Assembly: GCA_964655525.1 (NCBI GenBank)
Contig: CAZZNE010000005.1
Location: 71,598 to 135,597 of the forward strand
Length of the DNA: 64,000 nt
DNA from: DLAJ01 sp964655525
GTDB lineage: Bacteria > Bacillota > Clostridia > Lachnospirales > Lachnospiraceae
Direction of reading: 5' to 3'
Shown: one piece after another, positions 9,415-18,265 of the stretch
Layout of the letters: each line of letters begins with the position of its first letter
How positions within the stretch are numbered: position 1 is the first letter of the stretch
Notes under the pieces: model-generated
Databases searched by the model: none
The model's input: the letters and a program-made list of their open reading frames with translations, nothing else
What the model was told of the DNA's origin: nothing
Position numbers and translations under genes: made by a program

Positions 9415-10725
9415 ATGAATGCAATCAATTTTGATAAATACAATTCATTGGAAAATCAATCCTTTTTTAAGAAAATGGGAAAGGTCGTCAACATTGTCGG
9501 ACTGACAATCGAATCAGCAGGGCCGGATGCAAAGCTCGGCGATCTCTGCTGTATTTATCCGGGTGGGGAAAGTAAACCAATTCGTGCGGAAGTCGTGGGC
9601 TTTAGGGATAAAAAGACGCTCCTGATGCCCTATGAATCGACGGAGGGCGTCGGGCTTGGATGTATCGTGGAAAATCAAGGCTATCCGCTAAGCGTTGCGG
9701 TGGGAGACTACCTGCTCGGCAGGACGCTCAATGGACTGGGAGAACCGATCGACCCGACCGGAATTCCAAAAGAAAGCAAACGGTATCCCGTAGAATCCGC
9801 CCCCCCTGACCCAATGGCCAGGGAAATCATTGACGAGGTGCTGCCGCTTGGTGTGCGTGCGGTGGACGGACTCATCACGCTTGGAAAAGGACAGCGTATC
9901 GGCATTTTTGCAGGCTCCGGAGTCGGGAAATCGACGCTGATGGGCATGTTTGCACGCAATACGCAGGCGGACATCAATGTGATCGCATTGATCGGAGAGC
10001 GCGGCAGGGAAGTGCGGGAATTTATTGAGCATGATCTCGGGCAGGAAGGAATGGCGCGTTCAGTTGTGGTAGTGGCGACGTCGGATAAACCTGCGTTAGA
10101 GCGTAAAAAGGCGGCAATGGCGGCAACGTCGATTGCTGAATATTTCAGGGATCAGGGCAGGGATGTCCTGCTGATGATGGATTCCCTGACGCGTTTTTCC
10201 ATGGCACAGCGGGAAATCGGGCTTGCCAGCGGCGAACCGCCGGTGACAAGGGGATATCCGCCCAGCGTGTATTCCGAGATGCCGAAGCTCTTAGAGCGGG
10301 CGGGGCGTTCGGATAAGGGTTCCATCACGGGACTGTATACGGTGCTTGTGGACGGCGACGATTTCAACGAGCCGATCACAGACACGGCAAGAAGTATTTT
10401 GGACGGTCATATTATCTTAGACCGCAAGCTGGCGCATAAAAACCATTACCCCGCCATCGACGTGCTGCAGAGCATTTCGCGATGTATGAGCGCGATCGAC
10501 ACGAGAGAGCATAAGCAGGCGGCGGGAAAGCTCAAAAATGTGTTGGCGACCTATAAGGACGCGGAAGATCTGATCAATATCGGCGCATATAAGAAGGGCA
10601 GTAATCCTGAAATTGATTATGCAATTGACAAGAACAAGGCGGTCAACGAGTTCCTGATGCAGGCGACGGACGAAAAAGTGACATTTGAGGAGACGGTTGG
10701 GGCGTTGGAAGCGCTGTTTGCATAA
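9415..10725 (+). CDS. fliI: Flagellum-specific ATP synthase FliI
   Basis: FliI is the hexameric ATPase that unfolds and delivers export substrates to the flagellar type III gate. The 436-residue protein is homologous to F1-ATPase beta subunits: Walker A AGSGVGKST at about residues 166-174, catalytic glutamate region GERGREVREF near 194-203, Walker B VLLMMD at about 251-256, and the signature PPSVYSEMPKLLERAG. The start at 9415 follows fliH by 12 bases. It works with FliH and FliJ, encoded on either side. Confidence 0.98.
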   Translation: MNAINFDKYNSLENQSFFKKMGKVVNIVGLTIESAGPDAKLGDLCCIYPGGESKPIRAEVVGFRDKKTLLMPYESTEGVGLGCIVENQGYPLSVAVGDYLLGRTLNGLGEPIDPTGIPKESKRYPVESAPPDPMAREIIDEVLPLGVRAVDGLITLGKGQRIGIFAGSGVGKSTLMGMFARNTQADINVIALIGERGREVREFIEHDLGQEGMARSVVVVATSDKPALERKKAAMAATSIAEYFRDQGRDVLLMMDSLTRFSMAQREIGLASGEPPVTRGYPPSVYSEMPKLLERAGRSDKGSITGLYTVLVDGDDFNEPITDTARSILDGHIILDRKLAHKNHYPAIDVLQSISRCMSAIDTREHKQAAGKLKNVLATYKDAEDLINIGAYKKGSNPEIDYAIDKNKAVNEFLMQATDEKVTFEETVGALEALFA

Positions 10726-10752
10726 TCTTATTGGGAAATGAGGATAAGATCG

Positions 10753-11229
10753 GTGGCAAAATTTCGATACCGGATGCAGAATGTGCTGAATATCAAACTC
10801 AGCATGGAGCGGCAGGCAAAGCAGCAGTATGCCGAAGCGAATGCAAAGCTGCGGGAAGAAGAACAAAAGCTGAACGTTCTGTTCAGACGCAAATTTGAAT
10901 ACGAGCAGACGGCCAGACAGCTTCTTACGGATGACTTAAACGTCCGCGAAATCACACAGAACAATGAGGCGATTCTGCGCATGGAAGATTTTATCACGCA
11001 GCAGCAGAAAGAAGTGCAGATCGCGGCAAGAGCCGTCGAAAAAGCGCGCCAGAAGATGACGGAGGTCATGCAGGACCGGAAGACGCACGAGCGGCTGCGC
11101 GAGAAAGCATTTGATGAATTTCTGATGGAAGAAAAGCAGCATGAAAGCAAAGAAATCGACGAGCTGGTCAGCTATACATATGGGCAGAGACTAAGGGAGA
11201 CGGGACATGGCGAGAGCACAAGCACCTGA
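10753..11229 (+). CDS. fliJ: Flagellar export chaperone FliJ
   Basis: FliJ is the central stalk of the FliHIJ export ATPase complex and an escort for chaperones. I choose GTG at 10753, which gives MAKFRYRMQNVLNIKL, the usual start of Gram-positive FliJ, with an AATGAGG ribosome binding site about 9 bases upstream; an in-frame ATG at 10738 precedes this site and is less likely. The 158 residues form almost entirely a charged two-helix coiled coil, as in the family. The 3' end overlaps the next gene by 23 bases. Confidence 0.9.
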   Translation: MAKFRYRMQNVLNIKLSMERQAKQQYAEANAKLREEEQKLNVLFRRKFEYEQTARQLLTDDLNVREITQNNEAILRMEDFITQQQKEVQIAARAVEKARQKMTEVMQDRKTHERLREKAFDEFLMEEKQHESKEIDELVSYTYGQRLRETGHGESTST

Positions 11230-12091
11230 AGAAATACCGGTAGTGGATGTTACCGCGGAAAAAAAGAAATTAAAAGAAGAACGAAAGAAGCTCAAAGCGG
11301 AGAGCCGCGCGCAAAAGAAAGAGGCGAAAGCGCGTGCAAAGGAGCTTGCCAAGCAGGAATCGGAGCTGGATGACGAGGATTCGGACAGCGGTACCGGTTC
11401 GGCGATTCTGGTTACATTTTTTATCATTCTCATATGGATCGCGATCTTAGGACTGCTGATCAAGCTTGACGTGGGCGGGTTCGGCTCCAATGTCTTACGC
11501 CCGATCTTGAAGGATGTGCCGGTGCTTTCGTGGATATTACCGGAGGATCATGAGACGGAAACGACGGATGAGGAGGCGTACGGCGGCTATACGAGTCTGC
11601 GTGATGCGGTCGATCAGATTTTAGTATTAGAGCAGCAGGTAGAGCAGCTTCAGACGGTCAACAGTGCGGATGCAGAGGAGCTTGAGCGTCTGCGCGCGGA
11701 GCTTGAGCGCCTGCAGAGCTTTGAAGACAGCTACCTCGAATTTGAGAAGATTAAAAATGAATTTTATCAGGAGGTCGTCTATGCGGCGAACGGACCGGGT
11801 GTGGATGCATATATCAAATATTTTGAATCCATGGATCCGACGACTGCGGAGGCGATTTATGCCCGCGTGATTGCGGAGCAGGCGCAGGATTTGGAAATGA
11901 GCGAATATGCAAGTGCTTATTCAGGAATGAAGCCAAAGAATGCTGCGGCGATTTTTGAGGAAATGAATGACCTGGAGTTGACTGCAAAAATCTTAGGACA
12001 GATGGGAGCGGAGGAACGCGGTGCGATCCTGGCTGCGATGACACCTGAATTTGCGGCGAGACTGACGCGCATCATGGATCCGGACGCATGA
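11207..12091 (+). CDS. MotE-like / YlxF-position membrane coiled-coil protein
   Basis: This gene lies between fliJ and fliK, the place of ylxF in B. subtilis. The protein of 294 residues has a Lys/Glu-rich cytoplasmic N terminus (residues 20-60), one membrane helix near 65-85, a coiled coil near 140-175, and a C-terminal region (about 195-290) of MgtE-N-like helical repeats, for example YFESMDPTTAEAIYARVI and FEEMNDLELTAKILGQMG. That layout matches MotE/FlbB-type motor proteins, which help stator or basal-body assembly from outside the membrane. The placement in the flagellar operon is certain; the exact role is inferred. Confidence 0.75.
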   Translation: MARAQAPEEIPVVDVTAEKKKLKEERKKLKAESRAQKKEAKARAKELAKQESELDDEDSDSGTGSAILVTFFIILIWIAILGLLIKLDVGGFGSNVLRPILKDVPVLSWILPEDHETETTDEEAYGGYTSLRDAVDQILVLEQQVEQLQTVNSADAEELERLRAELERLQSFEDSYLEFEKIKNEFYQEVVYAANGPGVDAYIKYFESMDPTTAEAIYARVIAEQAQDLEMSEYASAYSGMKPKNAAAIFEEMNDLELTAKILGQMGAEERGAILAAMTPEFAARLTRIMDPDA

Positions 12092-12190
12092 TGGGAAATA
12101 AAAGATTTTTCCGTTTTATATCTTCATAATAATGAGCGGGAAACCGATAATCATTATGTACCTTGATAATCAAAGAAAGGAGGAAAAACA

Positions 12191-13681
12191 ATGACCAGTG
12201 CAGTAACAGAACGTGGAACGATCATGAACCTTGCAGTTCAGGCGGCGCCGACAAAATCGGGCACATCGGACACGGGATTTACGCAGGTCATGGACAAGGC
12301 TGTAAGTGCTAACAAGAGCGGAGATTCATCCAGTGGTGCGGTAGTAAAAAAAGATACTGCCAAAACCTCTGAGCGTACCGAAAATTCTGAAGCCAAAGAG
12401 CAACCGACCACGGAAGAAGCCCGTCGGACGGATGATACGCAGCAGGAAAAACCGAATGCAGCCAGTGAACAGACGCAGCAGACAGACAAGACCGCCGCTG
12501 CGGACGATCAGCCAAACGAGGCAGGCGAAGAAGCCGCTGCTTCCGAGATGGCATCCATGTTCATTGAGAAAGCGTCAGAAGTGCTCACGCAGGTTGCGGA
12601 GAACCTTTCGGTATCCGTCGAGACTGTGACAGAAACGATGCAGGAGCTTGGTATGGAACTGACGGATCTGTTGGTTTCGGATCGCATGATGGAGCTGATG
12701 ATGGCGCTGACCGGGGAAGATCAGATGTCGCTTGTAACGGACGAAACGCTCTACAACACATTGCAGGAGCTGACAGCATTGACGAAGGAGGCAGGCGAGG
12801 AGCTGATGAAAGAGCTTTCCCTGACACCGGAGGATCTTAGAGCGATGCTGGAACAGCTTGGCACACAGGAAGCGGATACGACGCATTCTGACATGCAGAA
12901 CGTTCAGGCTGATGTCCCGGTTATAAACACGGATGAGAGAACTTCCGGTTTGATGACGGCGGACACGAAAGAGCAGACGGGTACGCAGCAGACAGATCAA
13001 AGTCACATGACCGACAATGTGCAGGACAAAACGCAGCAGGACGGGGCGCAGGTTGCGACCGGCTATCGGGCGGAGGAAGATTCTGCACAGACAAAAGAGA
13101 AAGGGGAATCGTTTGCGGAAGGCGGGCAGGGCTTTGCCGAGCATCTGATGAACCGGACGAATGAATTTGTGGAAGCACTGACGCAGGAGACAGGGAGCGC
13201 AGATTCCTATTTGGATGCGGAGCAGATCATGAAGCAGATTACGGACTTTATGAGAAACCACTTAAACGCGCAGGGATCTTCGGTAGAATTACAGTTACAT
13301 CCTGCAAGCCTTGGCACGCTGAATATTTCGGTGACGGCCAAGAACGGAATCGTAACAGCGCAGTTTGCGGCGCAGGACGAGGCGGTAAAGGCCATACTGG
13401 AGGGACAGGTGGCTGAGCTTCGGAGTCGTCTGGATGAACAGGGCGTGAAAGTACAAGCGATTGAAGTTACGGTTTCCAGTCATGAGTTTGAACGCAACCT
13501 TGAGCAGAATGCCAATCAGGACGCAGATGAGCGAGGTGAGGCGGGAGCAAAGAGACGGACAACAAGAAGGTTGAATCTCGATGAACTCGGCGAAGAGGAT
13601 GCGGAAGAGCTTGACGATGCGGAACAGATTGCACGTGATATGATGAGAATACACGGCAATCGACTTGACTACTTAGCTTAG
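12191..13681 (+). CDS. fliK: Flagellar hook-length control protein FliK
   Basis: FliK measures hook length and triggers the switch of FlhB to filament export. The 496-residue protein has the expected design: a long, polar, low-complexity N-terminal part rich in Thr, Glu, Gln and Asp (residues 1-330), then the conserved C-terminal Flg_hook domain near residues 355-440 with VELQLHPASLGTLNISV and the following GQVAELRSRLDEQGVKV. A strong AAAGGAGG ribosome binding site precedes the ATG at 12191. The 99-base gap upstream has a sigma-28-like -10 (ACCGATAA at 12143-12150) but no matching -35. Confidence 0.92.
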   Translation: MTSAVTERGTIMNLAVQAAPTKSGTSDTGFTQVMDKAVSANKSGDSSSGAVVKKDTAKTSERTENSEAKEQPTTEEARRTDDTQQEKPNAASEQTQQTDKTAAADDQPNEAGEEAAASEMASMFIEKASEVLTQVAENLSVSVETVTETMQELGMELTDLLVSDRMMELMMALTGEDQMSLVTDETLYNTLQELTALTKEAGEELMKELSLTPEDLRAMLEQLGTQEADTTHSDMQNVQADVPVINTDERTSGLMTADTKEQTGTQQTDQSHMTDNVQDKTQQDGAQVATGYRAEEDSAQTKEKGESFAEGGQGFAEHLMNRTNEFVEALTQETGSADSYLDAEQIMKQITDFMRNHLNAQGSSVELQLHPASLGTLNISVTAKNGIVTAQFAAQDEAVKAILEGQVAELRSRLDEQGVKVQAIEVTVSSHEFERNLEQNANQDADERGEAGAKRRTTRRLNLDELGEEDAEELDDAEQIARDMMRIHGNRLDYLA

Positions 13682-13703
13682 TGATACGGAGAGGAGGAAT
13701 CGT

Positions 13704-14657
13704 ATGGCATCAACAGCGCAGGTAGTAGATGGCAAGATCGTCAACAACGGTTTGAGCGCAGCCGAGAAAGCGGCAAGCAACGAATCGAAAAAAACCACGG
13801 GCGGAGGCTCGCTCGGCAAAGATGCTTTTTTACAATTGCTTGTGGCACAGATGAAGTATCAGGATCCACTGGCGGCATCCAATAACAGTACAGAATATAT
13901 CTCACAGCTCGCAACGTTCTCGGAGCTTGAGAGCATGCAGAATCTGCAGGAGATTTCGGAGCAGCAGCGCATGCAGGGACTTGTCGGCAAGACCGTCGTA
14001 TTAGATGTGGACGGCAAGCAGTATACGGGACAGGTTGACTATTTACAGTATGAGAACGGAAAGGCAAAGATGTCCGTAGGCGGAACGCTGTATTCACTGG
14101 ATGATGTTTATCAGGTGATCGACGGCGATTACTTAACGGCATATACGCAGGCAACCAACTTTATATCCAAACTATACAGACTGCCGGCACTTGAGAATCT
14201 GACGGCGAAGGACGCAGAGATCGTACATGAGTTAGAGGACGAATACAAGAACATGACCGAGTACGGTAAGTCCTTTATCGCAGACGAGGCGCTCGAGTTC
14301 CTGAACAGCCTTGGACCAAGGGCAGATGTGCTAAGTCCCAGAAAAGAGCCGGTTGACTATAATAAGCTTATCTCAGATCAGCTGAATGTGCTCATCAATC
14401 GGGCGGACAGTATCGATAAGGATAAGATCAACGATGTCCTTGATAAGCTTTTGGAAGCGGGCGTACAGCCGCCGGCGGAGAATGACGATAAGGATGATAC
14501 GGAGAACGCAGGTGCCGTGACCGGCGCGGAGGGCACGGGGAGCGGTACGGATGGCACTGAAAACGCAGGTGCAGTGGCCGGCGCGGAGGGCGCAGGAAGC
14601 AGCGCGGACGACAATGAAGACGCAGGCGTAACAGGTGAAGAGAGCGCGGATGCATGA
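13704..14657 (+). CDS. flgD: Flagellar hook-capping protein FlgD
   Basis: FlgD forms the cap that guides hook subunit assembly. The conserved N-terminal region is clear at residues 30-85: LGKDAFLQLLVAQMKYQDPL and STEYISQLATFSELESMQN. A short beta-rich part follows near 90-135 (VGKTVVLDVDGKQYTGQV). From about residue 150 on the sequence departs from the usual FlgD: helical residues, then a roughly 50-residue acidic Gly/Ala/Thr tail with two imperfect copies of ENAGAVxGAEGxGS. The 317-residue length is above the usual 140-230. A GGAGG ribosome binding site precedes 13704. Confidence 0.93.
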   Translation: MASTAQVVDGKIVNNGLSAAEKAASNESKKTTGGGSLGKDAFLQLLVAQMKYQDPLAASNNSTEYISQLATFSELESMQNLQEISEQQRMQGLVGKTVVLDVDGKQYTGQVDYLQYENGKAKMSVGGTLYSLDDVYQVIDGDYLTAYTQATNFISKLYRLPALENLTAKDAEIVHELEDEYKNMTEYGKSFIADEALEFLNSLGPRADVLSPRKEPVDYNKLISDQLNVLINRADSIDKDKINDVLDKLLEAGVQPPAENDDKDDTENAGAVTGAEGTGSGTDGTENAGAVAGAEGAGSSADDNEDAGVTGEESADA

Positions 14658-14760
14658 GGGCGGAAGCGCTGACAACAGGATATCAGAGTATAGCATGTCC
14701 GTTGTCATGAGGAAAAGATGGAATTGAAACGCGTGTAGTACTCAAGGAGGAGGAATTACA

Positions 14761-15162
14761 ATGCAGGTAAATCAGAACCAATTCCTTTCCATCGAACAGT
14801 TAAAAGATCAGTATTTGAATCAGGCGAGAAAGCCGGAGACGACGCGTACACAGGACGGTTTTTCCTTTCAGGAAATTCTGGAGGGAAAGACCGCCGGTAC
14901 CGCAGAGAGCACGCTTCGTTTTTCCAAACATGCGATGAACCGTTTGGCGGAGCGTAATATCAGGCTGACGGACGATCAGCTTGACCGCCTGAATGAAGGT
15001 ACGATGAAAGCAGACAGGAAAGGGATCAAAGACTCGCTGATCATGGTCGATGAGTTGGCGTTTATCGTGAATGTATCGAGCAGTACCGTCATCACGGCAA
15101 TGGACAATACTCGGACGGATGAGCAGATTTTTACAAACATTGACGGAGCCGTTATCATGTAA
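14761..15162 (+). CDS. TIGR02530-family flagellar operon protein
   Basis: A small protein of 133 residues found between flgD and flgE in many Firmicute fla/che operons and known as the TIGR02530 family. The conserved block is the C-terminal half: RFSKHAMNRLAERNIRLTD, then a run ending near FIVNVSSSTVITAMD. The N-terminal half is variable, with an FSFQEILEGK segment. No signal peptide or membrane helix is visible, so a cytoplasmic or exported soluble role is possible. Its function is not known to me; position suggests a role in hook assembly or its control. A GGAGGAGG ribosome binding site precedes it. Confidence 0.85.
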   Translation: MQVNQNQFLSIEQLKDQYLNQARKPETTRTQDGFSFQEILEGKTAGTAESTLRFSKHAMNRLAERNIRLTDDQLDRLNEGTMKADRKGIKDSLIMVDELAFIVNVSSSTVITAMDNTRTDEQIFTNIDGAVIM

Positions 15163-15182
15163 CCGGACCTTTTTGGAGGTTA

Positions 15183-15208
15183 TCGTTCCCGACTGACAGA
15201 AGGAACGA
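15183..15208 (+). promoter_or_regulatory. Intercistronic hairpin before flgE
   Basis: TCGTTCC (15183-15189) pairs with GGAACGA (15202-15208) across a 12-base loop, 32 bases upstream of the flgE ATG. There is no T-run, so it is more likely an mRNA-stability or translation element than a terminator. Confidence 0.4.
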
Positions 15209-15239
15209 CGCGGCTCTTATTAAAGGAGGGCATTTCACT

Positions 15240-17030
15240 ATGATGAGATCATTGTTTTCTGGTGTATCCGGCTTGAAGGTGCATCAGACAAAGATGGACG
15301 TAATCGGTAACAACATTGCAAACGTAAATACGACATCCTACAAGTCGATGTCGATCAACTTTTCCGAGTTGATGTATCAGACGTCGGCAAATGCGTCCGG
15401 ACCGAATGCGACGACCGGAACTGCTGGTAAGAACCCGAAGCAGATCGGTCTCGGTGTTGTGTCGGGTGCGATCAGCACGGCAATTACATCTGCGGGTTCG
15501 GCACAGACGACGAACAATCCGTTTGATATTCGTATCTCCGGCGATTCGTTCTTTATTGTCAGCGACGGAAGCAATAATTATTTTACACGCGACGGTTCTT
15601 TCTATGTTGATTCGGCAGGAAACCTTGCCATGACATCCACGGGCTATAACGTTATGGGCTGGCAGGTTGATGCGGAGACCGGCAAAGTAAGGCAGGATAC
15701 CGTGACCGCGCTCCGTATCATGAGTCAGGAGAATCTGACCTATGATGCAGAGTATACGACCAACGGAAATATTACCGGTATCGTGGATAAAAAGGATACG
15801 GACATTAACTCTACAGCAGGTAAGACGATCAACCTTCCGATCTTCGATAATCTGGGTTACAGCTATACCGTGAAGCTGAGTCTGCATAAGGCCACCAACG
15901 ACGGTGAGTTCTATTTGGAGATGGATGATATTCTTGATTCCGAACAGAAATCCATTACCGAGTATTATGGTGTGGATCTTGCCGATATCGCAAAACTTGG
16001 AGCACGTCAGAATGTGGATGTGCAGGAAACGCACAATCCGTTGACGGATACCTTTAATATATCAGTAACTGTGGACGGACAGCAGCAGGAAAAACCGATC
16101 ACGCGTGCTGTGTCATATGATCAGACGACCCGTACTTATAGCATATCCTTTAGAGATGATAAAGGTAGTATTGTTACAGAGGCAGCTGACTTGGATGCAA
16201 TCGGAGTAGCGTTAGGGGGAAATCGACCAACGTCAGGAGACTATACGATTGCGCTTGATGATATTGTTGCTGCGGGAGCGGATGTGAATGATCCGAGAGC
16301 GTTTGAGGTTACAGATGCACAGCGTCCAAATCTGCAGATGATTTTCGGTAATAGTATTGATAGTACGACCAATAATGCAACGATTGATCCGCTGACCGGT
16401 ACACTGACGGTTACCAATAAGAATATACAGGGTGGTCTGATCCGTTTCAATACCGATACGGGTGCATTCATTTCTGCAAACGGAAATCCGACCGGTCTTA
16501 CGATTGATTTTGCAGAGCAGCTTACACAGGGCGGTACCATAACGAGCCTTCGCAACTTCCACGATATTGAGATTGACATGACGAGGATGAAGAATGCCGA
16601 TAATGGAGGTTCCGCGTCGTTGGCGGCGGACAGCGGAGACTTGAACGGGCTAGGCGCAGGCCGCAAGCTTGGCGATATGTCGGGTATTCAGATTTCCGAT
16701 AACGGTGAGATTTGGGCGGCGTACGACAACGGTATGTCGAGACTGCTCGGTCAGATCGCGGTTGCGGAATTTGCAAATCCGTCGGGCTTGGAGAAGGTCG
16801 GAGACAATCTTTACAATAAGACGTTGAACTCGGGCGATTTTGACGGTATTGGTGTTGACATTAAGGTAAATGGCGGCGCGATGAACAGCGGTCAGCTTGA
16901 GATGAGTAACGTCGATCTTTCCACGGAGTTTACGGAAATGATCACAACACAGAGAGGTTTTCAGGCGAACTCCCGTATCATCACGACATCTGACAGTCTG
17001 TTGGAGGAGCTTGTCAACTTAAAGAGATAA
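15240..17030 (+). CDS. flgE: Flagellar hook protein FlgE
   Basis: FlgE polymerises into the flexible hook. The 596-residue protein has the N-terminal rod/hook motif (MDVIGNNIANVNTTSYKS, residues 19-36), the FlgE/F/G core region around YFTRDGSFYVDSAGNLAM near 118-135, a long variable surface-exposed middle, and the C-terminal coiled-coil partner STEFTEMITTQRGFQANSR near 560-580. The length is larger than E. coli FlgE (402) and fits clostridial hooks with an extended D2/D3 region. An AAAGGAGGG ribosome binding site precedes the first of two ATG codons at 15240. Confidence 0.95.
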   Translation: MMRSLFSGVSGLKVHQTKMDVIGNNIANVNTTSYKSMSINFSELMYQTSANASGPNATTGTAGKNPKQIGLGVVSGAISTAITSAGSAQTTNNPFDIRISGDSFFIVSDGSNNYFTRDGSFYVDSAGNLAMTSTGYNVMGWQVDAETGKVRQDTVTALRIMSQENLTYDAEYTTNGNITGIVDKKDTDINSTAGKTINLPIFDNLGYSYTVKLSLHKATNDGEFYLEMDDILDSEQKSITEYYGVDLADIAKLGARQNVDVQETHNPLTDTFNISVTVDGQQQEKPITRAVSYDQTTRTYSISFRDDKGSIVTEAADLDAIGVALGGNRPTSGDYTIALDDIVAAGADVNDPRAFEVTDAQRPNLQMIFGNSIDSTTNNATIDPLTGTLTVTNKNIQGGLIRFNTDTGAFISANGNPTGLTIDFAEQLTQGGTITSLRNFHDIEIDMTRMKNADNGGSASLAADSGDLNGLGAGRKLGDMSGIQISDNGEIWAAYDNGMSRLLGQIAVAEFANPSGLEKVGDNLYNKTLNSGDFDGIGVDIKVNGGAMNSGQLEMSNVDLSTEFTEMITTQRGFQANSRIITTSDSLLEELVNLKR

Positions 17031-17130
17031 GGCAGACAGCGTCTTAGCCGGCGAGGCCGCGTGACGCAGAAACACAGAATAAATCACAGCGTCAGAAAGC
17101 GCGTGAAGCGCATGTTGACGTCGGGTAATA

Positions 17131-17156
17131 GGGAACCGCGCGTGGGGGCGGTTCCC
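17131..17156 (+). promoter_or_regulatory. GC-rich hairpin downstream of flgE
   Basis: GGGAACCGC (17131-17139) pairs perfectly with GCGGTTCCC (17148-17156), followed only by TTTC. It sits in the 231-base gap between flgE and flbD, the largest gap inside the operon. It could slow 3' decay of the flgE message or act as a leaky terminator. Confidence 0.5.
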
Positions 17157-17261
17157 TTTCCGTATGTTTGGGAAACAATAGGTATTTGGTACTATAACAG
17201 GAATCCGGCTGCTTTTGAAAATGGATCATTGCAGCTGGTACATCTTGGAAGGAGGATCGGC

Positions 17262-17447
17262 ATGATCGAAGTAACAAAACTCAATGATATCAAGATTTTG
17301 ATCAATCCTGACCTGATCGAATATGTCGAGGAAACACCGGATACCGTTGTCGCTTTGACAACAGGACGGAAAATTATTGTAAAAGAAAGTAGACAAGAAG
17401 TGAAAAATCTAGTAAAATCGTATAGGAAAGAAATTTTTGCTGATTAA
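17262..17447 (+). CDS. flbD: FlbD-family flagellar protein
   Basis: A 61-residue protein of the FlbD family (short FlbD of Firmicutes and spirochaetes, unrelated to the Caulobacter regulator). The ATG at 17262 is preceded by GGAGG and gives MIEVTKLNDIKILINPDLIE, the typical family start; longer in-frame extensions would enter the hairpin region and are rejected. The motif TPDTVVALTTGRKIIVKES follows. It is a cytoplasmic protein encoded just before motA in this operon type. Its biochemical role is not established to my knowledge. Confidence 0.9.
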   Translation: MIEVTKLNDIKILINPDLIEYVEETPDTVVALTTGRKIIVKESRQEVKNLVKSYRKEIFAD

Positions 17448-17467
17448 AGCAGAGAGTGGTGAGTTTC

Positions 17468-18265
17468 GTGGATTTAGCATCTTTAATTGGTCTGGTCGTA
17501 TGTATTTCACTGGTATTATGGGCAGTAATCGCCGGTGCCGGAGGTCTTGCAGGAGCATATAAGGCGTTTGTCGATCTTCAGTCGGTTCTGATCACGATCG
17601 GTGGATCCTTCCTCAGCGTTATGGCGATGAACTCAATGAAAAATTACGTAAACGGTCTGAAGTGTTTCGTTAAAATTTTCAAGGTACCGATCATTAATAT
17701 GTCAGAGAGCATTCAAAAGATCATTGAACTTTCCAATACTGCCCGTAAGGAAGGTCTTCTCCAGTTGGAGGAGGCAGCATCCGAATTGAATGATGACTTT
17801 ATGAAAAAGGGGATCCTGTTGATCGTCGATGGTACTGACCCTGATCTGGTCCGTTCCATTATGGAGACGGAGCTCATCAGTATAGAGGGACGTCACAAGC
17901 AGGTCATTAAGATTTGGGAGGACATCGGTTCCATGGGACCTGCATGGGGTATGATCGGTACGCTCGTCGGATTGGTAAACATGCTTCAGAACATGTCGGA
18001 TCCGAGTTCTATCGGACCTGCGATGTCGGTTGCGCTTTTGACGACATTGTACGGTTCCATGATCGCAAACTGGATCTGCGCACCGGTTGCCAGCAAACTG
18101 AAAGTCAATAACGATGCGGAGATCATGTTAAAGGAGATCGAGATTGAAGGTCTTCTCTCCATTCAGGCAGGCGAGAACCCGCGTGTTATAGAAGAAAAAT
18201 TAAAATCGTTCCTTGCACCGAAGGATCGTGTGTCTACGGATGAAGGTGGTGAGGAGAATGGCTAA
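17468..18265 (+). CDS. motA: Flagellar motor stator protein MotA
   Basis: MotA surrounds a MotB dimer and forms the ion-conducting stator unit that drives the rotor. The GTG at 17468 gives MDLASLIGLVVCISLVLWAV; two GTG codons 9-12 bases upstream are possible but begin inside the ribosome binding site. Four membrane helices are visible (about residues 4-26, 32-52, 150-170, 180-205), with the cytoplasmic loop between helices 2 and 3 and the conserved PAWGMIGTLVGLV. Ion type is not decided here. The 3' end overlaps motB by 8 bases, implying coupled synthesis. Confidence 0.96.
   Translation: MDLASLIGLVVCISLVLWAVIAGAGGLAGAYKAFVDLQSVLITIGGSFLSVMAMNSMKNYVNGLKCFVKIFKVPIINMSESIQKIIELSNTARKEGLLQLEEAASELNDDFMKKGILLIVDGTDPDLVRSIMETELISIEGRHKQVIKIWEDIGSMGPAWGMIGTLVGLVNMLQNMSDPSSIGPAMSVALLTTLYGSMIANWICAPVASKLKVNNDAEIMLKEIEIEGLLSIQAGENPRVIEEKLKSFLAPKDRVSTDEGGEENG

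Noticed and set aside
12106..12150. Sigma-28 promoter before fliK
   Set aside because: ACCGATAA at 12143-12150 resembles the -10, but no TAAA lies at the required distance upstream.
12575..13261. Long open frame on the minus strand opposite fliK
   Set aside because: It mirrors the low-complexity Glu/Gln/Thr coding of fliK, has no ribosome binding site or recognisable protein pattern, and fliK itself has a clear conserved C-terminal domain.
17061..17261. Longer FlbD with an N-terminal extension
   Set aside because: The extension covers a GC-rich hairpin and has no conserved pattern; ATG 17262 after GGAGG gives the normal 61-residue FlbD.
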